Source of the DNA: Roseateles_E cavernae
Lineage (GTDB): Bacteria > Pseudomonadota > Gammaproteobacteria > Burkholderiales > Burkholderiaceae_C
Reading direction: 5' to 3'
Length of the DNA: 64,000 bases
Assembly: GCF_040187885.1 (NCBI RefSeq)
Contig: NZ_JBDPLH010000014.1
Coordinates: 14,016 to 78,015 of the forward strand
A model generated the notes under the pieces. The model saw only the letters and a list, made by a program, of their open reading frames with translations. It ran no database searches and was not told the origin of the DNA. Made by a program: the position numbers and the translations under genes. The first letter of the stretch is position 1; each line of letters begins with the position of its first letter. Shown piece after piece: positions 10,335-18,797 of the stretch.

Positions 10335-10367
10335 TCCCTGTGGGGGCGGCGGCCCGCCTGCGGCCGC

Positions 10368-10718
10368 TTACATCCAGTTCACGCCGTAGTAGTCATAGAC
10401 CTGGCGGCCGTATTCATCCGTGTACTCCGGGGCGTCGGACTGCGCATAGCGGGGCGCGCGCTCGAGTTGGTCCTTCTGCAGAGGGACGACATAGCCGTCC
10501 AGCGCGGTGTCGTACTTCAGCAGACTCCAGGGCAGAGGGTAGCGATCGGTGCCCATGCCCATAAAGCCGCCGAACTCCAGCGAGGCATAGCGGACCATGC
10601 CGGAGCGCTTGTCTATCATCAGGTCGTCGATCGAACCGAGCTTGTCGCCATTGGGGTTGTAGACGGCCGTGCCCTCGACCTTGTCCGATGAAATCACGGG
10701 ATTGCTGCTGATGCTCAT
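10368..10718 (-). CDS. PRC-barrel domain protein
   Basis: A 116-residue protein with a PRC-barrel fold: the strand pattern VEGTAVYNPNGDKLGSIDDLMIDKRSG and VRYASLEFGGFMGMG is characteristic. The C-terminal tail is rich in Tyr and Asp (DEYGRQVYDYYGVNWM). Free-standing PRC-barrel proteins are common and mostly uncharacterised; some are linked to stress or RNA processing. The ribosome site AAGGAGG precedes two adjacent ATGs (10721 and 10718); the second has the better spacing. It converges with the GGDEF gene. Confidence 0.82.
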   Translation of the reverse strand: MSISSNPVISSDKVEGTAVYNPNGDKLGSIDDLMIDKRSGMVRYASLEFGGFMGMGTDRYPLPWSLLKYDTALDGYVVPLQKDQLERAPRYAQSDAPEYTDEYGRQVYDYYGVNWM

Positions 10719-11007
10719 CATGAGCCTCCTTGCTGTTGGCGGCCATCGACACCATGTCTTGCGGCCGGAGAGCCGACTATTGATCGGCAGGCGGCAGGCC
10801 ACCATCGGCGCTGCGCCAACGGCAAGGTAGGACCGGGCCTACGGCCCGCGCTTGTTGCAGCTGCTTACCGTGCTCGCAAGCGCATACAAGGCCGGAAACA
10901 AGCTTTACCTGGTTTCACAGTCGGCATGTCGGCGGGCGCGTCTCGTGGCTCGTTGGGTGGTGGCGGCGGCATCCAGTTCGGATCCTTGCCTGTCATCAGA
11001 GGAGTCC

Positions 11008-11367
11008 ATGCTCATGAAGAACAGAAACACGGTGATTGCGAGTCTCGGTCTGGTCGGCCTGCTGTGCGCTGGCGCTGCTGCGGCGCGGGAGCCGGACGTG
11101 CGCTGGTCGGTCACGATCGGAAGCCAGGGTCATGCGCCGGTCTACGTCCAGCCCCGCCCGATCTATGTCGAGCCGGTCTACCCCTCGCGCCACTATCACT
11201 CGCGCCACTATCAGGAGCCGACGCGCTGGGATCGCGATGGTGACGGCATCCCCAACCGCCGCGACCGGCTCTACAACCCGGCCTGGGATCGTGATGGCGA
11301 TGGCATTCCCAATCGCTATGACCGCCATGACCGCTATGACGGTCGACGCGGCGACTGGAGGCGCTGA
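11008..11367 (+). CDS. Small secreted protein with two TSP3-like calcium repeats
   Basis: A 119-residue protein with a signal peptide (MLMKNRNTVIASLGLVGLLCAGAAAA), a Pro/Tyr-rich segment (YVQPRPIYVEPVYP), a His-rich stretch (HYHSRHY) and two copies of DRDGDGIPNR. The repeats match thrombospondin-type-3 DxDGDGxxD calcium loops. It is predicted to be periplasmic or surface-exposed. The first ATG lies four bases after AGAGGAG; a second ATG six bases later is possible. Function unknown. Confidence 0.7.
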   Translation: MLMKNRNTVIASLGLVGLLCAGAAAAREPDVRWSVTIGSQGHAPVYVQPRPIYVEPVYPSRHYHSRHYQEPTRWDRDGDGIPNRRDRLYNPAWDRDGDGIPNRYDRHDRYDGRRGDWRR

Positions 11368-11505
11368 ATCAGCGGGGCTGCCCTGTGGCAAGTTTCATCA
11401 ACGCTTAAGACGCGCTTAATAAAGCCTTCGCATCATGCGACACCGTTGAACCGAAGATGGCGACGGACCTGACACAGCGCCTGCGGCGCGATTTCTGGAG
11501 TCGAG

Positions 11506-11802
11506 ATGCAAGAAGCAACAGGTATTCAAATCCTGGTCGCGCCGGCGCGGCTGCGGCTGGCGCAACAACTGACCCTGCTGGCGCTGGTGGCCTTGTGCAA
11601 TCCCTACACGCTGTTTGGTCGTGATGACGGGCAGTACTGGGCGGCGGCCTTCGTGCTGCCGCTGGCACTGGCGGCGACTTACCGCGGCCTGCATGCGCTG
11701 GCAGCCGCCGCCGGGCTGGGTCGGCGCCCGGCCATGCCCTTCATGCCGCTGAGCGCGATGCTACTGCTGCTGTCACTGCTGATTCAGTGGGTGGATGTCT
11801 AA
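11506..11802 (+). CDS. Small membrane protein, unknown
   Basis: A 98-residue protein with about three hydrophobic segments (residues about 20-35, 45-62 and 80-96). A CTGGAG ribosome site precedes the ATG. It lies alone between the TSP3-like protein and a convergent response regulator. No family is recognised. Support comes from the ribosome site, hydrophobic periodicity and codon use like its neighbours. Confidence 0.55.
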   Translation: MQEATGIQILVAPARLRLAQQLTLLALVALCNPYTLFGRDDGQYWAAAFVLPLALAATYRGLHALAAAAGLGRRPAMPFMPLSAMLLLLSLLIQWVDV

Positions 11803-11830
11803 GCCTGCTGCCTGAGCCAGGCGCTGGTCC

Positions 11831-12586
11831 TCAGACCAGACCTTGCTTGCTGGCCAGCACCGCCGCTTCGGCGCGGCTGGAGACATTGAGCTTCTTGTAG
11901 ATGGACTTGATGTGGTCGTTGACGGTGAACCACTTGATGCCCATCAAATTGGCGATTTCCTTGATCGTGAAACCCTTGCTCAGATAGGTCAGCACCTCGT
12001 TCTCGCGCGGGGTCAGGCGCTCCCATTCGGGCGGCGGGTCCAGCACGACGCCTCGACCGCTGGGCGGCGCGGCGCTGGAGGACAGCGGGCTGAAGCCCGA
12101 GTTCAGCGCCGAATTCAGGCTCATCGGGCCGCTGTCGCCACTGGAGCCGGGCCGGAAATGCGAGAGCAGACGGCGCGCGATCGCCGGTGACAGCGGCGGC
12201 TGGCCGCGCACGATGCGCTGCAACTCCTCGACCAGCACCTCGAAACGGTCTTCCTTCAGCAAATAGCCATCGGCCCCGCATTGCAGGGCCGGGAAGAGGT
12301 GGTCGTCGTCGGAGTACAGCGTCGTGACGACCTTGACCGATGGCGTGCCGGCCAGCTCGGCCAGGAATTCCATGCCATTGCCGTCAGGCAATTCCAGATC
12401 GACCAGGATCAGCTTGAAGCCGATCTCGGGGCTCTCCTGCGCCACGCGGGCGACATGGCGTCGCGCGCCCTCGAGATCGCCGGCTTCGGTGATCTCCATT
12501 GCATCGCTGAAACTCTCTCGCACGACGCGGCACAGAAAACTGCGCGCGACGGGGTTGTCTTCAATAATCAGGACTTTGACTGCCAT
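11831..12586 (-). CDS. LuxR/NarL-family response regulator, orphan
   Basis: A 251-residue regulator. The receiver domain (residues 1-125) has the acidic pair in IIEDNP and the phosphoacceptor Asp63 in ILVDLELPDGNGME. A linker rich in Ser, Pro and Gly joins it to a C-terminal LuxR helix-turn-helix: LTPRENEVLTYLSKGFTIKEI, then VNDHIKSIYKKLNVSSRAEA. No histidine kinase lies beside it in this window, so its partner is encoded elsewhere. Targets unknown. Confidence 0.9.
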   Translation of the reverse strand: MAVKVLIIEDNPVARSFLCRVVRESFSDAMEITEAGDLEGARRHVARVAQESPEIGFKLILVDLELPDGNGMEFLAELAGTPSVKVVTTLYSDDDHLFPALQCGADGYLLKEDRFEVLVEELQRIVRGQPPLSPAIARRLLSHFRPGSSGDSGPMSLNSALNSGFSPLSSSAAPPSGRGVVLDPPPEWERLTPRENEVLTYLSKGFTIKEIANLMGIKWFTVNDHIKSIYKKLNVSSRAEAAVLASKQGLV

Positions 12587-12694
12587 GGTGTGAGGCTCCG
12601 CTCGACCGGCATCCTAGCGCACAACCGAGACCGCGCATGCCCCGCGAAAGCAGGGCACGCGTAGCGAGATGTTGCTGCAGCGCTTCGCCGCAGC

Positions 12695-13672
12695 TCAGGC
12701 CTGGCTCAGCACCACCTTGCCGACCACCTGGCGGCTGCTCATGCGAGCGAACGCGGCGGGCAATTCCGTCATCGGCAGCACGCGGTCCAACACCGGCTTG
12801 ATCTTGCCCTGGGCGTACCAGCCGGCCAGCTGAGCCAGCATCGCGGCATTGCGCTGCGGCTCCCGCTTGGCGAACTCGCCCCAGAACACGCCGACGATAG
12901 AGGCCCCCTTCAAGAGCGCGAGGTTCAGCGGCAGCGCCGGGATCTGGCCCTGCGCAAAGCCGACCACCAGATAGCGGCCCCGCCAGGCGATCGAGCGGAA
13001 CACCGGCTCGGCCAGATCGCCACCGACCGGGTCGTAGACCACGTCGGGCCCCTTGCCCTCGGTCAGTGTCTTGATGTCCTCGCGCAGCGTGCCCTTGCTG
13101 TAGTTGATCGTGGCATCGGCCCCGATCTCGAGGCAGCGCGCACATTTTTCGTCGGACGAGGCCGCTGCGATCACGCGCGCGCCCGCCGCCTTGGCGATCT
13201 GTATTGCGGCCGTGCCAACCCCGCCGGCCGCTCCCAGTATCAGCACCGTCTCGCCGGGCTGCAGCGCGGCGCGGTCGGTCAGCGCATGGTGGCTGGTGGC
13301 ATAGGTGCAGATGAAAGCGGCCGCATCCTCGAAGGCAAAGCCCGGCGGCAGCGGCATCGCCAGCGCGGCCGGAATGCAGGCATGACTGGCAAAGCCACCG
13401 GTGCCGGCAAATGCGGCTACCGCATCGCCAGGCTTGAAGCCCTTGACGCCGTCGCCCACCGCATCGACCACGCCGGCGAACTCGGTGCCCGGCACAAAGG
13501 GCAGCGGCGGTTTCATCTGATATTTGCCCTGCACGATCAACAGGTCCGGGAAGTTCAGGCTGGCGGCCTTGATCGCCACGCGGATCTGGCCGGTGCCGGG
13601 CTCGGCGGTCGGCATTTCCTTCCAGCGCAGGGCTTCGACGCCCACAGGGTTCTCGCACAGCCAGGCTTGCAT
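12695..13672 (-). CDS. NADPH:quinone oxidoreductase (zinc-free MDR family)
   Basis: A 325-residue medium-chain dehydrogenase/reductase. It has the N-terminal GroES-like domain (LNFPDLLIVQGKYQ, PFVPGTEFAGVV) and a Rossmann domain with GAAGGVGTAAIQIAKAAGA. The structural-zinc cysteines of alcohol dehydrogenases are absent, which is typical of the quinone reductase/zeta-crystallin branch. It would reduce quinones or enones with NADPH in the cytosol. The start MQAWLCENPVG fits family length; the longer open frame upstream crosses surE on the opposite strand. Confidence 0.88.
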   Translation of the reverse strand: MQAWLCENPVGVEALRWKEMPTAEPGTGQIRVAIKAASLNFPDLLIVQGKYQMKPPLPFVPGTEFAGVVDAVGDGVKGFKPGDAVAAFAGTGGFASHACIPAALAMPLPPGFAFEDAAAFICTYATSHHALTDRAALQPGETVLILGAAGGVGTAAIQIAKAAGARVIAAASSDEKCARCLEIGADATINYSKGTLREDIKTLTEGKGPDVVYDPVGGDLAEPVFRSIAWRGRYLVVGFAQGQIPALPLNLALLKGASIVGVFWGEFAKREPQRNAAMLAQLAGWYAQGKIKPVLDRVLPMTELPAAFARMSSRQVVGKVVLSQA

Positions 13673-13753
13673 GGGTTTGACTCCGGTTTTTGCTTGTTGA
13701 TCGATGATAAGCAGGGGTGGGTAGACAAGGGGTCGCCCAGGTGACGCGATGCC

Positions 13754-13759
13754 TACAAT
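13754..13759 (+). promoter_or_regulatory. -10-like hexamer close to the surE start
   Basis: TACAAT lies six bases before the surE ATG, with no Shine-Dalgarno sequence between. A transcript would start at or near the ATG. No good -35 element is visible, so the assignment is tentative. Confidence 0.45.
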
Positions 13760-13765
13760 GCCGGC

Positions 13766-14515
13766 ATGCGTATCCTGATAGCAAACGACGATGGTTATCT
13801 GGCACCGGGGCTGGCGGCCCTGGTCAAGGCCTGCGAGGGCCTGGGTCAGATCGATGTGATCGCCCCCGAGCAAAATGCCAGCGGCACCTCCAATGCGCTG
13901 ACGCTGGGCCGGCCGCTGTCGGTCTACACCGCCGGCAACGGCTTTCGCTATGTCAACGGCACGCCGTCCGACTGCGTCCATGTGGCCTTGACCGGTCTCT
14001 TGGACTATCGGCCCGACCTGGTGCTCTCTGGCATCAATAACGGCGCCAATATGGGAGACGACACCCTGTACTCGGGCACGGTGGCGGCCGCCACCGAGGG
14101 CTATCTGTTCGGCATCCCGTCGATCGCGTTCTCGCAGGTCGAGAAGGGCTGGGGCCATCTCGATGCGGCCGCCGCAGCGGCCCGGGCCCTCATCGAGCAG
14201 GTGCTGGCCGGCGGCCTGGGCCAGGCCTTTCTGCTCAATGTGAACATGCCCAATCGCGCCGATGTCGCGGCCCTGCCGCGCCGCATCACGCGCCTGGGGC
14301 GGCGCCATGCCAGTGAGCCGGTGATTTGCCAGCAAAGCCCGCGCGGCGAGACGATCTACTGGATCGGCCCGGCAGGCGATGCCCGCGAGGCCGGCGAAGG
14401 CACCGACTTCCACGCCTGCGCCAACGGCATGGTCTCCATCACGCCGCTGCAGGTCGATCTCAGCGACCACGCCTCGCTGCCGGCCTGGCGCCAGCGCCTG
14501 GGCCAGACCCCGTGA
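13766..14515 (+). CDS. surE: 5'/3'-nucleotidase SurE
   Basis: A 249-residue metal-dependent phosphatase of nucleoside monophosphates, linked to stationary-phase survival. The N-terminal NDDGYLAPG carries the metal-binding Asp pair; a conserved Ser lies in the ASGTSNAL region; the Asn motif is SGINNGANMGDD followed by YSGTVAAATEG. Length is typical. It opens the conserved block surE-pcm-nlpD-rpoS and overlaps pcm by four bases. Confidence 0.96.
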   Translation: MRILIANDDGYLAPGLAALVKACEGLGQIDVIAPEQNASGTSNALTLGRPLSVYTAGNGFRYVNGTPSDCVHVALTGLLDYRPDLVLSGINNGANMGDDTLYSGTVAAATEGYLFGIPSIAFSQVEKGWGHLDAAAAAARALIEQVLAGGLGQAFLLNVNMPNRADVAALPRRITRLGRRHASEPVICQQSPRGETIYWIGPAGDAREAGEGTDFHACANGMVSITPLQVDLSDHASLPAWRQRLGQTP

Positions 14516-15351
14516 GCGCGACGCCGCCCGAAACGCCCAAGAAGCGCTTTCCGCTGCCGCTGGACAAGCTGGGCGGTCGTGGCGCGGCGCCGGTGCGCGA
14601 GCTGCTGATGCCGCAGCGCCATCTGCAGCAGGCCACCGCCGACGCAGCCCGGCGTGCGGCGCCCAGCGGTCTGGGCATGGATTCGGCCGGCGTGCGCCTG
14701 CGCATGGTGCAGCGCCTGCAGCGCGAGGGCCTGCGCGACGAGCGGGTGCTGCAGGCGCTGGCCGGCGTGCCGCGCCATGAGTTCGTCGATACCGCGCTGG
14801 CCATCCAGGCCTATGAGGACACCAGCCTGCCGATCGGCCATGGCCAGACCATCTCCAAGCCCTCGGTGGTCGGTCGCATGATCGAGCTGCTGCTGGCGCG
14901 TCCCGGCGCGTCCAAGGAGGCCGGTGCGCTGATGGGGCGGGTGCTGGAGATCGGCACCGGCTGCGGCTACCAGGCGGCCGTGCTGGCCCGGCTGGCGCGC
15001 CAGGTCACCAGCATCGAGCGCATCAAGCCGCTGCACGATAAGGCGCGCGCCAGCCTGGCGACACTGAATCTGGGCGGCGTCCGGCTGATTTATGGCGATG
15101 GGCGGCTGGGCCATGCGCCCAGCGGTCCTTATGACGGCATCATCGCGGCGGCCGGCGGCGACGATCTGCCCGAGGCCTGGATGGCCCAGCTGGCGCCGGG
15201 CGGGCGGCTGGTGGCGCCGATGCAGACGCCGGGCGGTCGGGGTCAGGTCTTGGTGGTGGTCGACCATCTGCAGGAAACAGGTGCTAGCCGTTTTGTCCGC
15301 ACGCTTCATGAGGCGGTGCTTTTCGTGCCTTTAAAATCGGGCGTGACGTAA
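14512..15351 (+). CDS. pcm: Protein-L-isoaspartate O-methyltransferase
   Basis: A 279-residue repair enzyme that methylates isoaspartyl residues in aged proteins with S-adenosylmethionine. SAM motif I is VLEIGTGCGYQAAVLARL; the upstream conserved segment is YEDTSLPIGHGQTISKPSVV. The start is GTG in the sequence GTGA that overlaps the surE stop. The protein has about 70 extra N-terminal residues, low in complexity and rich in Pro, Ala and Arg, compared with the 208-residue E. coli enzyme. Such extensions are common in this order. Confidence 0.94.
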   Translation: MSATPPETPKKRFPLPLDKLGGRGAAPVRELLMPQRHLQQATADAARRAAPSGLGMDSAGVRLRMVQRLQREGLRDERVLQALAGVPRHEFVDTALAIQAYEDTSLPIGHGQTISKPSVVGRMIELLLARPGASKEAGALMGRVLEIGTGCGYQAAVLARLARQVTSIERIKPLHDKARASLATLNLGGVRLIYGDGRLGHAPSGPYDGIIAAAGGDDLPEAWMAQLAPGGRLVAPMQTPGGRGQVLVVVDHLQETGASRFVRTLHEAVLFVPLKSGVT

Positions 15352-15402
15352 GAGCGCCCGCCGTGCCCTGTCTGCCGGGCCATCCACCAAACGCTGAAAC
15401 GC

Positions 15403-16302
15403 ATGCCACTGAACCCTAACCGCAACACCCCATTTCCCGTCGGCCTGCTGGTCGTCGCGATCTGTGCCCTGATCGTCGGCTGCGCCTCGCCCAAGCACCG
15501 TGCGCCGGTGGAGGACCGACCGATGAATGGCGCGACCAAGCCGGTCGCGACACCCTCGGGCAACCCGGAGGCGCAGCCCGCGCCCGAGGTCAAGCCGCTG
15601 CCGGGCGCCGAGAATGCCGGCAAGCCCGGCTACTACACCGTCAAGCCCGGTGACACGCTGATCCGCATCGCGCTGGACAACGGCCAGAACTGGCGCGACC
15701 TGGCGAAATGGAACGGCATCGACAATGCCAATCGCATCGAGGTGGGACAGGTCTTGCGCGTAGTGACGCCGAGCGTCGACGCGGCGGCGGTCAGCGCGCG
15801 CCCGGTCACGAGCGCCAAGGTCGAGAGCCGCCCGCTGGACGGCAAGCCGCCGGCGAGCGCCGCCTCGGCGCCTGCCGCGACGACGGCCGCCAGTGCGCCG
15901 ACGACCACGCCGCCGGCTGCCGCCGGCTCCGAGGATGAGCCGCCCTGGGGCTGGCCGGCCGCCGGTGCGGTGGCCGCCGGTTTCGACGAGGTCAAGAACA
16001 AGGGTCTGGTGTTCACCGGCAAGGCCGGCGACCCGGTGCTGGCGGCTGCCGACGGGCGCGTGGTTTACGCAGGTTCGGGCTTGCGCGGATATGGCAATCT
16101 GGTCATCATCAAGCACAACACCACCTACCTGACGGCTTACGCGCACAACCAGAGTTTGCTGGTCAAGGAAGACCAGGCGGTGCGCAAGGGCCAGAAGATT
16201 GCCGAGATGGGATCCAGCGATGCCGACCAGGTCAAGCTGCACTTCGAAGTGCGCAAGCAAGGCAAGCCTATCGACCCGGCCAAGCTGCTGCCGTCCCGCT
16301 AA
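15403..16302 (+). CDS. nlpD: NlpD-type lipoprotein with LysM and degenerate M23 domain
   Basis: A 299-residue outer-membrane lipoprotein that, by family, activates cell-division amidases. A signal peptide ends in a lipobox with Cys27 (ALIVGC). A LysM peptidoglycan-binding domain (YYTVKPGDTLIRIALDNGQ) spans about residues 75-125. A Pro/Ala linker follows, then a C-terminal LytM/M23 domain. In the M23 domain the HxxxD and HxH zinc motifs are broken (NLVIIKH, KLHFEV), as in true NlpD/EnvC activators. Its position between pcm and rpoS supports the call; in many proteobacteria an rpoS promoter lies inside nlpD. Confidence 0.93.
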   Translation: MPLNPNRNTPFPVGLLVVAICALIVGCASPKHRAPVEDRPMNGATKPVATPSGNPEAQPAPEVKPLPGAENAGKPGYYTVKPGDTLIRIALDNGQNWRDLAKWNGIDNANRIEVGQVLRVVTPSVDAAAVSARPVTSAKVESRPLDGKPPASAASAPAATTAASAPTTTPPAAAGSEDEPPWGWPAAGAVAAGFDEVKNKGLVFTGKAGDPVLAAADGRVVYAGSGLRGYGNLVIIKHNTTYLTAYAHNQSLLVKEDQAVRKGQKIAEMGSSDADQVKLHFEVRKQGKPIDPAKLLPSR

Positions 16303-16327
16303 GCAGTGAGGGCGCCGTGCTGACATC

Positions 16328-17353
16328 ATGAAACGCGCCGCGCCCCATCTGTCCAACGGCTCACTCGCGCCACCGCTGCCGCCACCGGCCGATCTGGAGC
16401 GGCTGCTGGCCGAGGATGGCCCTGCCGCTCCCGCAGCGGCAGGGCCTGACGATGACGAGGTCCAGATCTTGCGAAATGGCGCCGCGCCGGCCGCCGATGT
16501 CGATCTGGGCAATGCGCTGCAAGCCTATCTGCGCGATATCCGCCGCACGCCGCTGCTGACGCCGCAGCAGGAGTACGACACGGCGGTGCGGGCCCGGGCC
16601 GGCGAATTCGCCGCCCGCCAGGCGATGATCGAGCACAACCTGCGCCTGGTGGTCAGCATCGCGAAGAACTATCTCGGCCGCGGCCTGCCGATGAGCGATC
16701 TGATCGAGGAGGGCAATCTTGGCCTGATGCATGCGATCGGCAAGTTCGAGCCCGAGCGCGGCTTCCGTTTCTCGACCTATGCCAGCTGGTGGATACGCCA
16801 GAGCATCGAGCGCGCCTTGATGCATCAGGCCCGGCTGGTGCGGCTGCCGGTGCACATCGTGCGTGAGCTCAACCATGTGCTGAAGGCGCGTCGGGCGCTG
16901 GAGGCCTTGCGCAGCCAGAACGGCGCCGAGTCGGTGGTGCGCGCCGAGGACATTGCGGCCGTGCTGGGCCGGCCGCTGGCCGAGGTTGCCGAGCTGCTGG
17001 CCTATGCCGAGCTGCCGACCTCGCTGGACTCACCGGTCGATCGCAACGGCGAGGGCGGCGAGTCGATGATGGATCTGGTGGCCGACGAGCAGGCGGTCGA
17101 CCCGCTGGGCCTGCGGCTCAGCCATGAGCTGGAGGAATTGCTGGAGCATGGCCTGGCGGCCTTGAACGAGCGCGAGCGCGAGGTGCTGGCCGGTCGCTAT
17201 GGCCTGAGTGACCGCGAGCCCGAGACGCTGGATGTGCTGGCGATCCGGCTGGGCTTGACGCGCGAGCGCATCCGGCAGATCCAGATCGAGGCGCTCAACA
17301 AGCTCAAGCGCAATATGATGCGGCACGGCATCAACCGCGACGCGATCTTCTGA
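16328..17353 (+). CDS. rpoS: RNA polymerase sigma factor RpoS
   Basis: A 341-residue group 2 sigma-70 factor that directs general stress and stationary-phase transcription. Region 1.2 is DLGNALQAYLRDIRRTPLLTP. Region 2 includes IEHNLRLVVSIAKNYLGRGL, DLIEEGNLGLMHAIGKFEPE and FRFSTYASWWIRQSIERA. Region 4 ends in DVLAIRLGLTRERIRQIQIEAL. The genomic place after nlpD separates it from RpoD, as does the lack of a long region 1.1. It starts 26 bases after nlpD. Confidence 0.95.
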   Translation: MKRAAPHLSNGSLAPPLPPPADLERLLAEDGPAAPAAAGPDDDEVQILRNGAAPAADVDLGNALQAYLRDIRRTPLLTPQQEYDTAVRARAGEFAARQAMIEHNLRLVVSIAKNYLGRGLPMSDLIEEGNLGLMHAIGKFEPERGFRFSTYASWWIRQSIERALMHQARLVRLPVHIVRELNHVLKARRALEALRSQNGAESVVRAEDIAAVLGRPLAEVAELLAYAELPTSLDSPVDRNGEGGESMMDLVADEQAVDPLGLRLSHELEELLEHGLAALNEREREVLAGRYGLSDREPETLDVLAIRLGLTRERIRQIQIEALNKLKRNMMRHGINRDAIF

Positions 17354-17377
17354 AGCGGGGCTGAGTGTGGCCGCAGG

Positions 17378-17383
17378 GATAAT
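17378..17383 (+). promoter_or_regulatory. -10-like hexamer close to the rlmD start
   Basis: GATAAT sits seven bases before the ATG at 17391, and no ribosome-binding site is visible. It is the best -10 match among the repeated close-to-start promoters in this window. Confidence 0.5.
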
Positions 17384-17390
17384 CCCGGCC

Positions 17391-18746
17391 ATGACTCAAC
17401 AATCCGAATGGCTGAAGGTCGAATCGCTGGACCTGGAAGCGCAGGGCGTTGCCCACAATACCGAAGGCAAGGTGGTGTTCATCGAGGGCGCTTTGCCCGG
17501 TGAAGAGGTGCAGGTCACCGTCGGCCGCAAGAAGAACAATTGGGAGCAGGGCGCTCTGGTGGCGATGCGCCGCGAGAGCTCACAGCGGGTCGTGCCCGGC
17601 TGTCCCAATTTCGGCCTGCATGCCGGTGCCTGTGGCGGCTGCAAGATGCAGCATCTGCACACCGGGGCCCAGGTCGCCGTCAAGCAGCGGGTCGTCGAGG
17701 ACAACCTCTGGCATCTGGGCAAGGTCAAGCCGGAGACCCTGCTGCGGCCTATCGAAGGCCCGGCCTGGGGCTATCGCTATCGTGCACGTTTCTCGGTCCG
17801 CTATGTGGCCAAGAAGGGTCAGGTGCTGATCGGCTTCCATGAGCGCAAGAGCCGCTATGTGGCCGATATGCAGGTCTGCAAGGTCGTACCGGCGGTGGTC
17901 AGCGATATGCTGATGCCGCTGCGCGAGCTGATCGCCAGCATGGCCGAGCGCGACCGGTTGCCGCAGATCGAGCTGGCCATGGGTGAGCAGGTGATCGCGC
18001 TGGTCCTGCGCCACCTGAATCCGCTGCCCGACTCCGATCTGGCCAAGCTGCGCGAGTTCGCGGCCGCTCATCCGGGCGTGCAATGGTGGTTGCAGCCCAA
18101 GGGGCCGGACACGGTCAAGCTGCTTGACGAGGGCGGCCCGGAGCTGGCCTACACCTTGCCGGAGTTCGGCGTCGTGATGCCCTTCAAGCCGACCGATTTC
18201 ACCCAGGTCAATCCGCATATCAACACGGTGCTGGTCGGCCGCGCGCTGCGCCTGCTGCAGGTGCGCAAGAACGAGCGGGTGATCGACTGGTTCTGCGGCT
18301 TGGGCAACTTCACCCTGCCACTGGCGACCCAGGCGCGCGAGGTGCTGGGCATCGAGGGCAGCGAGACCCTGGTGCAGCGCTCGCGCGAAAACGCCAGGCG
18401 CAATGGGCTGGAGGGCAATACCGCCTTTGTCGCGCGCAATCTGTTCGAGATGACGCCCGAGTTGCTGGCGGCCGACGGTGTGGCTGACAAATGGCTGGTG
18501 GACCCGCCGCGCGAAGGTGCGTTCGCGCTGGCCAAGGCGGTGGCCGATATCGCTCAGGACCCGAGCCTGGCCCCGGGCTGGACGCCGCCCCAGCGCATCG
18601 TCTATGTCAGCTGCAATCCGGCCACGCTGGCGCGCGATGCGGGGCTGTTGGTCAATGTGGCCGGCTACCGCTGCACGGCCGCCAGTGCGGTGAATATGTT
18701 CCCGCACACGGCCCACGTCGAGTCGATCGCGGTCTTCGAGCGCTGA
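17391..18746 (+). CDS. rlmD: 23S rRNA (uracil-1939-C5)-methyltransferase RlmD
   Basis: A 451-residue rRNA methyltransferase. An N-terminal TRAM domain occupies about residues 5-62. The 4Fe-4S ligands are Cys71, Cys81, Cys84 and Cys163; the Cys71-Cys81 gap is a few residues longer than in E. coli RlmD. The SAM-binding segment is DWFCGLGNFTLPLA. The catalytic region includes VDPPREGAFALAKAV and the nucleophile loop YVSCNPATLARD. The start MTQQSEW is the first codon that gives family length. The gene ends at a strong hairpin shared with the convergent membrane-protein gene. Confidence 0.95.
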   Translation: MTQQSEWLKVESLDLEAQGVAHNTEGKVVFIEGALPGEEVQVTVGRKKNNWEQGALVAMRRESSQRVVPGCPNFGLHAGACGGCKMQHLHTGAQVAVKQRVVEDNLWHLGKVKPETLLRPIEGPAWGYRYRARFSVRYVAKKGQVLIGFHERKSRYVADMQVCKVVPAVVSDMLMPLRELIASMAERDRLPQIELAMGEQVIALVLRHLNPLPDSDLAKLREFAAAHPGVQWWLQPKGPDTVKLLDEGGPELAYTLPEFGVVMPFKPTDFTQVNPHINTVLVGRALRLLQVRKNERVIDWFCGLGNFTLPLATQAREVLGIEGSETLVQRSRENARRNGLEGNTAFVARNLFEMTPELLAADGVADKWLVDPPREGAFALAKAVADIAQDPSLAPGWTPPQRIVYVSCNPATLARDAGLLVNVAGYRCTAASAVNMFPHTAHVESIAVFER

Positions 18747-18752
18747 CAAGAA

Positions 18753-18776
18753 AAACGGGACCCGCAGGTCCCGTTT
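18753..18776. terminator. Intrinsic terminator, bidirectional
   Basis: A perfect 10-base-pair stem (AAACGGGACC with GGTCCCGTTT) closes a CGCA loop, with A-rich sequence on the left and a short T run on the right. It lies between the convergent genes rlmD and the Bax-inhibitor-like gene and can serve both. Confidence 0.85.
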
Positions 18777-18797
18777 CTGCTAAGCCAGGGTGCGCGC

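Noticed and set aside
15403..16302. Active M23 endopeptidase
   Set aside because: The HxxxD and HxH zinc motifs are broken, as in NlpD-type activators.
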